A stretch of 10,408 bases of DNA from contig JBFJVD010000090.1 of assembly GCA_041624375.1 (NCBI GenBank), positions 1 through 10,408 on the forward strand. Direction: 5' to 3'. The notes under the pieces were generated by a model. That model made no database searches, was not told where the DNA came from, and saw only the letters and a list, made by a program, of their open reading frames with translations. How positions within the stretch are numbered: the stretch's first letter is position 1; every line of letters begins with the position of its first letter. This DNA comes from JBFJVD01 sp041624375. GTDB taxonomy: Bacteria > Chloroflexota > Anaerolineae > Anaerolineales > E44-bin32. The position numbers were made by a program, and so were the translations under genes. This document shows positions 5,307 through 10,408 of the stretch, piece by piece.

Positions 5307-8300
5307 ATGTTCAAGAAGCTCACCGAATTCATCGGCGGCGACCCCATCCGCCGCCAGATCGAAGCCTACTCCGAGATCGTCCAGCAGATCAACGCCCTCG
5401 AACCCGAGATGCACCGTCTTGAAGATCAGGCGCTCCGTTCGAAGACCGAGGCGTTCCGCGACCGGCTTGCGCAGGGAGAAAGCCCCGACGATCTGCTCGT
5501 CGAGGCCTTCGCCGTGGTGCGGGAGGCGGCGGTTCGTACCATCGGGCTGCGCCATTACGATGTCCAGTTGATCGGCGGCCTGATCCTGCATGAGGGCATG
5601 ATCGCCGAGATGAAGACCGGCGAAGGCAAGACCTTGGTGGCGACCATGCCGATCTACCTGAACGCGCTCTCCGGCGGTGGCGTCCACCTGGTGACCGTCA
5701 ACGACTATCTCGCCCGGCGCGACGCTCGCTGGATGGGCCCGATCTTTGACTACCTGGGTCTCAGCGTCGGTGTGCTGCAAGAGGCGGCGCGCACGGAGGG
5801 CGGGCGCAAGGCCTTCCTCTACGACCCTTCGCATGAATCATCGCAAGAGGACGTCCATCAATTGCGGATTGTCGACCGCAAGCTGGCCTACGCGGCGGAC
5901 GTCACCTACGGGACGAACAATGAGTTTGGCTTCGACTATCTGCGGGACAATATGGCCCGCAGCCTTGAGGCGCGCGTGCAGCGCGGCCACTTCTACGCCA
6001 TCCTCGATGAGGTCGACAACATCCTCATCGACGAAGCCCGCACGCCGCTCATCATCTCGGGGCCGGCGCATGAGGACCCGGAGCAGTATCAGCGCATGGC
6101 GTCGATCGTCACGCAGCTGCGTCCAGAAGACTTCGAAATCAGCGAGCGCGACCGCACCGTCTCACTGACCGAGATCGGTGAAGACCACGTGGAACGGCTG
6201 CTCGGCGAGCCGCTCCGTGACCCCGATCGACCGGAGGACATCACCCCGGAACAGGCACGCCTGCTGGGTCACCTTGAGCAGGCTCTGCGGGCCGAGTACC
6301 TCTACAAGCGCAACAAGCAGTACGTTGTACAGGGCGGCCGCGTCATCATCGTGGATGAGTTCACCGGGCGCATGATGGCCGGCCGGCGCTGGTCGGACGG
6401 CCTGCACCAGGCGGTGGAGGCCAAAGAAGGGGTGCGGATTCGGCAGGAGAACGTGACCTACGCCACGATTACCCTGCAGAACTACTTCCGCATGTACGAG
6501 AAGCTGGCAGGCATGACCGGCACGGCGGTGACCGAAGCCGAAGAATTCAACAAGATCTACAAGGTGGATGTGACCCCACTGCCGACCAACCTCGAATTCA
6601 TCGCCTTGATGCCTAATACAGACCTGGTGGAAGTTGAATACCGGGAGAACGGCAGCCGCTTCATCTATTACGCCCGTCCCGACGACGAGCAGCAGGCGCC
6701 CGTGTTCTGGAAGCGGCGGGACTATCCTGATCTCGTCTACCGCACCGAAGAGTCCAAATTCCGCTCGTTGGTCACCGAGATCTTGCGCCGGCATGTCGTC
6801 GGCCAGCCAATGCTCGTTGGAACGACCTCGGTGGAGCTGTCCGAGCGCCTTTCCGGCCGCTTGAGCGCTGCTTCGCTCAAACGTCTGGCACTGGTTCTTG
6901 TCCTGCGTGACGCCTACCTGGAGGCGAAGGACATCCCCGACGACGGCATGCGCGTCGAGGCGCTCGATCCGCTGTACCAGCCCCTTGATATGCTCCGGAA
7001 CGCTGAGCTGCGCACCTTCGCCAAGGAAGCCGGCGTCGCCCTGAACGCCACCCGGCCTGAGAATCTCGAGCGTCTTCGCCTCCTGCTCGATCTTCCGCCA
7101 GGAATTGAGGAGCAGCTGGCGGCTGTGCTCGAATCGGGCATCAAGCACAACGTGCTGAACGCCAAGAAGCATGACGAGGAATCGCGGATCATCGCCGATG
7201 CCGGCGCGCTCGGGGCCGTGACGATCGCCACGAACATGGCTGGCCGCGGTGTCGACATCAAGCTGGGCGGCGAGATCGCCGAAGAGGTGCTGGCAGCTGT
7301 CAATCGCGTGCTGCGCCGCATCGGAATCGACGAACCGGAACATCTCAACCTGGAAGAACGGTTCGATACCCTGCGGCAGGCGGACGATGAGGCCATCGGG
7401 ATCTACGGGCCCGAAATCGACCTCTTCCGCAATTTCATGGAAGACCAGCGGAAGGTGCGTGAGGTCGGGGGGCTGCATGTGATCGGCTCGGAGCGGCATG
7501 AATCACGCCGTATCGACAATCAGCTGCGCGGCCGTGCCGCCCGGCAGGGCGACCCGGGCTCCTCGCGCTTTTTCCTTTCGATGGAAGATGAGCTGATGCG
7601 GCTCTTCGGTGGAACCCAGGTCTCTGGGATCATGCAGCGCCTGAATATCGATGACGCCGTGCCGATCGAGCATGGGATTGTCGATCGGACGATCGAGCAG
7701 GCCCAGACCCGAGTCGAGGGGGCAAACTTCGACACCCGCAAGCACCTGCTCGAGTACGACGATGTCCTCAATCAGCAGCGTGAAGTGTTTTACACCCAGC
7801 GCAACCGGGTGTTCTCCAAGGATGACCTGCTCGACGATGTGCACGCCATGATCAATGCCGAGGTGGAGCGGCACCTGGCTCCGGTCCTGGACGATCCTGA
7901 AGGCGCCTGGAAGCTCCTCGCCTGGCTGGAGGAGACCCAGCCGACCCTGAATCTCGACAGCGAGGCGCCGTACCCATCCTTCATGATCGCCCTTCTGCTG
8001 GGCCAACTGGATGCGGCGAACCGCGGCTCGGAAGTGAAAGCGGCGCTTCTCTCCATCGCCGAGGACGCATTGAACTCGAATCTCGAGTACCTCAGCCGCT
8101 CGGTTGACGAGCAGCTGGATCGCGCCGTCGACCGGCTGAACGATCAGGCTCGCCAGCGTGTCGAGATGGCCGAATTGGCCTACGAAGGCGTCCTGCTGGA
8201 CGCGGAAGAGCGGGGCGCCTCCCCCAACAGCCGAGAGCTGGTCCAGGCAGTCGAGAACGCCGTCGGGATGCGCATCCAGATGGACGACCTCGGCCTTGAT

Positions 8301-9308
8301 CAGATTGCAGAGGACCCCGGCCGCTTCCGCCAATTGATCCCCGACTTCATCGAAGCCGGCCTCGGCCTGCGCATCTGGGGCGGGCTCGTCCGGGCGGTGG
8401 AAAGCCGGGTGGGCGAGAGCCTCGAATTGGACGAAAAGCTCGCCGTGCCCATCGACTGGGACGCGACGGCCGACCGGCTTCAGGATGCACTGGAAGCCGC
8501 GTGGAGCCGGCGCGCCGAGCGGACCCTGCAGGATGCCCGGCGTGAGCTTGACGCGAGCCTGCGCGACGATGCATCCATCGGGCGCGCGGAGAAGATCCGG
8601 GCGCTGGTTCACCTGAGCTATGGCCGGCGGACCTTCTTTGATCGCAAAACGCACCAGCGCCGTGAGATGCTCTATGCCCGCCTAACGTACGCGTTTAACG
8701 CAGCCGAGCTGCTCGCCGGCAAAGAATTGGAAGACCTTACGGCAGAGGTGACGGCGCATCTTGAAGGTGGGCAGCGAGCGCTCGAAGACAGCCTGGGACA
8801 GTCTGAGTTCTTCCGGCTCAGTTCGAACCGGATTGATGAGATCGACGATCGGCTCCAGCGCCGGCTTCGCAGAACGCTGGGGGAGGAGGCCTTCGCCGAG
8901 CTGGCTGAGCAAGGTCTGATGAGTTCGCTTCCGGAGGATTCCCAGCAGCAGATTCGGCAGGCGCTCGGTCAGTCGCTGCTCACTGAGACCTACCGGGGTC
9001 TGATCCTCTCCGTCAGCGACCAGCTCTGGGTTGACTACCTCACGCAGATGGAGGCGCTCCGGACTTCCATTGGGCTGGAAGCCTACGGTCAGCGGGATCC
9101 GCTGGTTCAGTACAAGAGCCGGGCCTTCGATTTGTTCCAGCAGCTGCTCACCGACATCCGCGCCGGGGTGGTTTCCCGGCTCTACCGGGCCCAGCCCGTG
9201 TCGCTTGCGCAGACCGCCGCGGCCTCCGCCGATGGTGCTGCCTCCGGAGTCTCTCAGCCGGCTCGAAGCGGCGGCCGCAAGCGAAAAAGGCGCCGGCGTC
9301 GCCGCTAG
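5307..9308 (+). CDS. secA: Preprotein translocase ATPase SecA, expanded form (1333 residues)
   Basis: SecA is the ATP-driven motor that pushes unfolded preproteins through the SecYEG channel at the cytoplasmic membrane. Visible landmarks are the Q-motif region LRHYDVQLIGG (81-91), Walker A MKTGEGKT (102-109), NNEFGFDYLRDNM (204-216), Walker B DEVD (234-237) in NBD1, the preprotein cross-linking domain from about 222, GLHQAVEAKEGV (365-376), MTGTA (403-407), and in NBD2 VLNAKKH (616-622), NMAGRGVD (643-650) and the arginine-finger block RRIDNQLRGRAARQGD (734-749). The two-helix finger is at about 1230-1290 with tip tyrosine Y1260. Typical SecA proteins have 800-950 residues; extra sequence lies at about 158-190, 430-475, 515-608, 660-715 and mostly 860-1220 within the helical wing/scaffold region. 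The C-terminal zinc motif is absent and the protein ends in a run of Lys/Arg. ATG 5307 fits the family N-terminus; the frame stays open further upstream only as antisense of the lipoprotein and tRNA. Confidence 0.97.
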   Translation: MFKKLTEFIGGDPIRRQIEAYSEIVQQINALEPEMHRLEDQALRSKTEAFRDRLAQGESPDDLLVEAFAVVREAAVRTIGLRHYDVQLIGGLILHEGMIAEMKTGEGKTLVATMPIYLNALSGGGVHLVTVNDYLARRDARWMGPIFDYLGLSVGVLQEAARTEGGRKAFLYDPSHESSQEDVHQLRIVDRKLAYAADVTYGTNNEFGFDYLRDNMARSLEARVQRGHFYAILDEVDNILIDEARTPLIISGPAHEDPEQYQRMASIVTQLRPEDFEISERDRTVSLTEIGEDHVERLLGEPLRDPDRPEDITPEQARLLGHLEQALRAEYLYKRNKQYVVQGGRVIIVDEFTGRMMAGRRWSDGLHQAVEAKEGVRIRQENVTYATITLQNYFRMYEKLAGMTGTAVTEAEEFNKIYKVDVTPLPTNLEFIALMPNTDLVEVEYRENGSRFIYYARPDDEQQAPVFWKRRDYPDLVYRTEESKFRSLVTEILRRHVVGQPMLVGTTSVELSERLSGRLSAASLKRLALVLVLRDAYLEAKDIPDDGMRVEALDPLYQPLDMLRNAELRTFAKEAGVALNATRPENLERLRLLLDLPPGIEEQLAAVLESGIKHNVLNAKKHDEESRIIADAGALGAVTIATNMAGRGVDIKLGGEIAEEVLAAVNRVLRRIGIDEPEHLNLEERFDTLRQADDEAIGIYGPEIDLFRNFMEDQRKVREVGGLHVIGSERHESRRIDNQLRGRAARQGDPGSSRFFLSMEDELMRLFGGTQVSGIMQRLNIDDAVPIEHGIVDRTIEQAQTRVEGANFDTRKHLLEYDDVLNQQREVFYTQRNRVFSKDDLLDDVHAMINAEVERHLAPVLDDPEGAWKLLAWLEETQPTLNLDSEAPYPSFMIALLLGQLDAANRGSEVKAALLSIAEDALNSNLEYLSRSVDEQLDRAVDRLNDQARQRVEMAELAYEGVLLDAEERGASPNSRELVQAVENAVGMRIQMDDLGLDQIAEDPGRFRQLIPDFIEAGLGLRIWGGLVRAVESRVGESLELDEKLAVPIDWDATADRLQDALEAAWSRRAERTLQDARRELDASLRDDASIGRAEKIRALVHLSYGRRTFFDRKTHQRREMLYARLTYAFNAAELLAGKELEDLTAEVTAHLEGGQRALEDSLGQSEFFRLSSNRIDEIDDRLQRRLRRTLGEEAFAELAEQGLMSSLPEDSQQQIRQALGQSLLTETYRGLILSVSDQLWVDYLTQMEALRTSIGLEAYGQRDPLVQYKSRAFDLFQQLLTDIRAGVVSRLYRAQPVSLAQTAAASADGAASGVSQPARSGGRKRKRRRRRR

Positions 9309-9375
9309 TGCGTCAGTCTTCCTCGGTCGAGTCCAATCCCCTCGCCACAGCACCCCTAGCTTTTGCTAAGCGTTG

Positions 9376-9394
9376 CCGCTCCCCCCGAGAGCGG
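9376..9394 (+). terminator. GC-rich hairpin between secA and the deaminase gene
   Basis: CCGCTC (9376-9381) pairs perfectly with GAGCGG (9389-9394) around a 7-nt loop. No T-run follows, so intrinsic termination is doubtful; it may instead act on translation, since an ATG follows at 9397. The rest of the 110-bp gap shows only a small TAGC-TTTT-GCTA hairpin (9357-9368) and no convincing promoter, leaving co-transcription with secA possible. Confidence 0.25.
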
Positions 9395-9418
9395 GCATGA
9401 CGGAGAGCCGGGGACCGC

Positions 9419-10408
9419 TTGGCTGCTGAGGCGCTCGATCTGCATAGGGCGATCCACCACCTTCCCAAGGTGGACCTGCACCGGCACCTCGAGGGCTCGC
9501 TGCGGCTGACGACGCTTGCGGAGGTTGTGCGGGAGCAGGGGCTGGATCTCCCCGCCGATCCCGATCTTCTGCGTGCCAGGGTTCAGTTCCAGCCGGGTGA
9601 TCCGCGAACACATGTGAACTTCCTCGCCAAATTTGATGTTCTGCGCCGCTTCTACCTCAGCGAAAACATTATCCGCAGGATCGCGCGGGAGGTGGTGGAA
9701 GATGCGGCTGCCGACAAGGTCCGCTACCTTGAGCTGCGCTTCACACCGGCGGCGCTTGCTCGCGCAAAGGGTTTCCCCTTTGCCGAGGTGATTCGCTGGG
9801 TGTTGGAAAGCTCGTCAGAGGCCGCTGCGGAAAGCGGCCTCGCCGTGCGGTATATTCTGAGCGTGAACCGCCATGAGCCGATAGAGCTCGCCAAGCAGGT
9901 CGCCCAGCTGGCGGTCGATTACGCCGGCCATGGCGTCGTCGGCCTGGACCTTGCCGGCAATGAGGCCGATTTCGCCGCCGACCCCTTTCGCTCGATCTTC
10001 GCCGGCGCCCGGCAGGCCGGCCTGGGACTTACCGTGCACGCCGGCGAGTGGGACGGCCCGCCTTCGGTGAAACACGCGATTGAAACGATGCAGGCAGTGC
10101 GCATTGGGCACGGCGTCCGGGTGCTCGAGGACCGCGAGACTGCGCTCATGGCGCGCGACCGCGGCGTGATCTTCGAGGTCTGCCCCACCAGCAATCTGCA
10201 AACAGGCGTGGTCGAAAGCTACCAGCGCCACCCGCTGCCGCACATGATTCAAGCCGGGCTGCAGGTCACGGTGAACACGGACGACCCCGGCATCTCAGAC
10301 ATCCGGCTCTCCGATGAATATGCTGCCATCGGCGGCCATATGGGTCTCTCTCTTGAAACGATCAAGGGCCTGATCATGGCCGGCGTCCAGGCAGCTTTCC
10401 TGCCAAAC
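9419..10408 (+). CDS. add: Adenosine deaminase, 3' end cut by the window
   Basis: The 330 codons present encode a metal-dependent amidohydrolase that deaminates adenosine (and deoxyadenosine) to inosine in purine salvage, in the cytoplasm. Family motifs appear in order: the zinc pair H21 and H23 in DLHRHLEGSL (19-28), GLDLAGNE (175-182), HAGE with zinc ligand H207 and catalytic E210, IGHG with H231 (229-232), CPTSN (255-259) and NTDDP with zinc ligand D288 (286-290). Family members usually have about 340-350 residues, so only a short tail is missing. The start is uncertain: TTG 9419 is the first in-frame start after a stop at 9398-9400, preceded only by a weak GGGGA. An ATG at 9397 is out of frame and reaches a stop after ten residues. 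Aminodeoxyfutalosine or adenine deaminase are related alternatives, but all the adenosine deaminase motifs are intact. Confidence 0.93.
   Translation, partial: MAAEALDLHRAIHHLPKVDLHRHLEGSLRLTTLAEVVREQGLDLPADPDLLRARVQFQPGDPRTHVNFLAKFDVLRRFYLSENIIRRIAREVVEDAAADKVRYLELRFTPAALARAKGFPFAEVIRWVLESSSEAAAESGLAVRYILSVNRHEPIELAKQVAQLAVDYAGHGVVGLDLAGNEADFAADPFRSIFAGARQAGLGLTVHAGEWDGPPSVKHAIETMQAVRIGHGVRVLEDRETALMARDRGVIFEVCPTSNLQTGVVESYQRHPLPHMIQAGLQVTVNTDDPGISDIRLSDEYAAIGGHMGLSLETIKGLIMAGVQAAFLPN

Noticed and set aside
6162..8654. Two long minus-strand open frames (445 and 383 codons) opposite secA
   Set aside because: They are shadows of the GC-rich codon pattern of secA: they match no family, have no ribosome site, and lie over intact SecA motifs.

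Overview
The window is a high-GC bacterial chromosomal segment that reads most like a Chloroflexota (Anaerolineae-type) genome. This is inferred from three traits: a SecA with several large insertions, a lipoprotein with a long Thr/Pro-rich linker of the kind common in that phylum, and the coupling of an APC permease to universal-stress (Usp) domains. No 16S gene is present, so the assignment is not proven.

Layout: positions 1-3872 (minus strand) hold a two-gene transport operon. The promoter-proximal gene is a large APC permease fused to two Usp domains and a C-terminal membrane hairpin. It is followed after 56 bp by a KimA-like (KUP-type) permease that runs off the left edge. A strong sigma-70-type promoter (4059-4086) lies about 180 nt upstream, and the leader contains a possible ribosome-site-sequestering hairpin switch. 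Positions 4161-5060 (minus) encode a lipoprotein with a CBM9-like domain, and 5137-5220 (minus) is tRNA-Leu(TAA) with its own near-consensus promoter.

From position 5307 rightward (plus strand) come a 1333-residue SecA and, after 110 bp, a partial adenosine deaminase gene that runs off the right edge. Positions 5221-5306 are a divergent promoter region serving tRNA-Leu on one side and secA on the other. The secA promoter is an extended -10 box so close to the ATG that the mRNA is probably leaderless.

Functionally the window combines export (SecA), translation (tRNA-Leu), purine salvage (adenosine deaminase) and a membrane transport pair probably concerned with K+ or amino acid/cation homeostasis. 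There is no mobile element, CRISPR array, rRNA or phage gene. The largest gene-free stretch is 288 bp (3873-4160); it holds the promoter and leader of the transport operon. The most unusual items are the expanded SecA, its leaderless start, and the APC-Usp-Usp-membrane-hairpin fusion paired with a KimA-like gene behind a structured leader.
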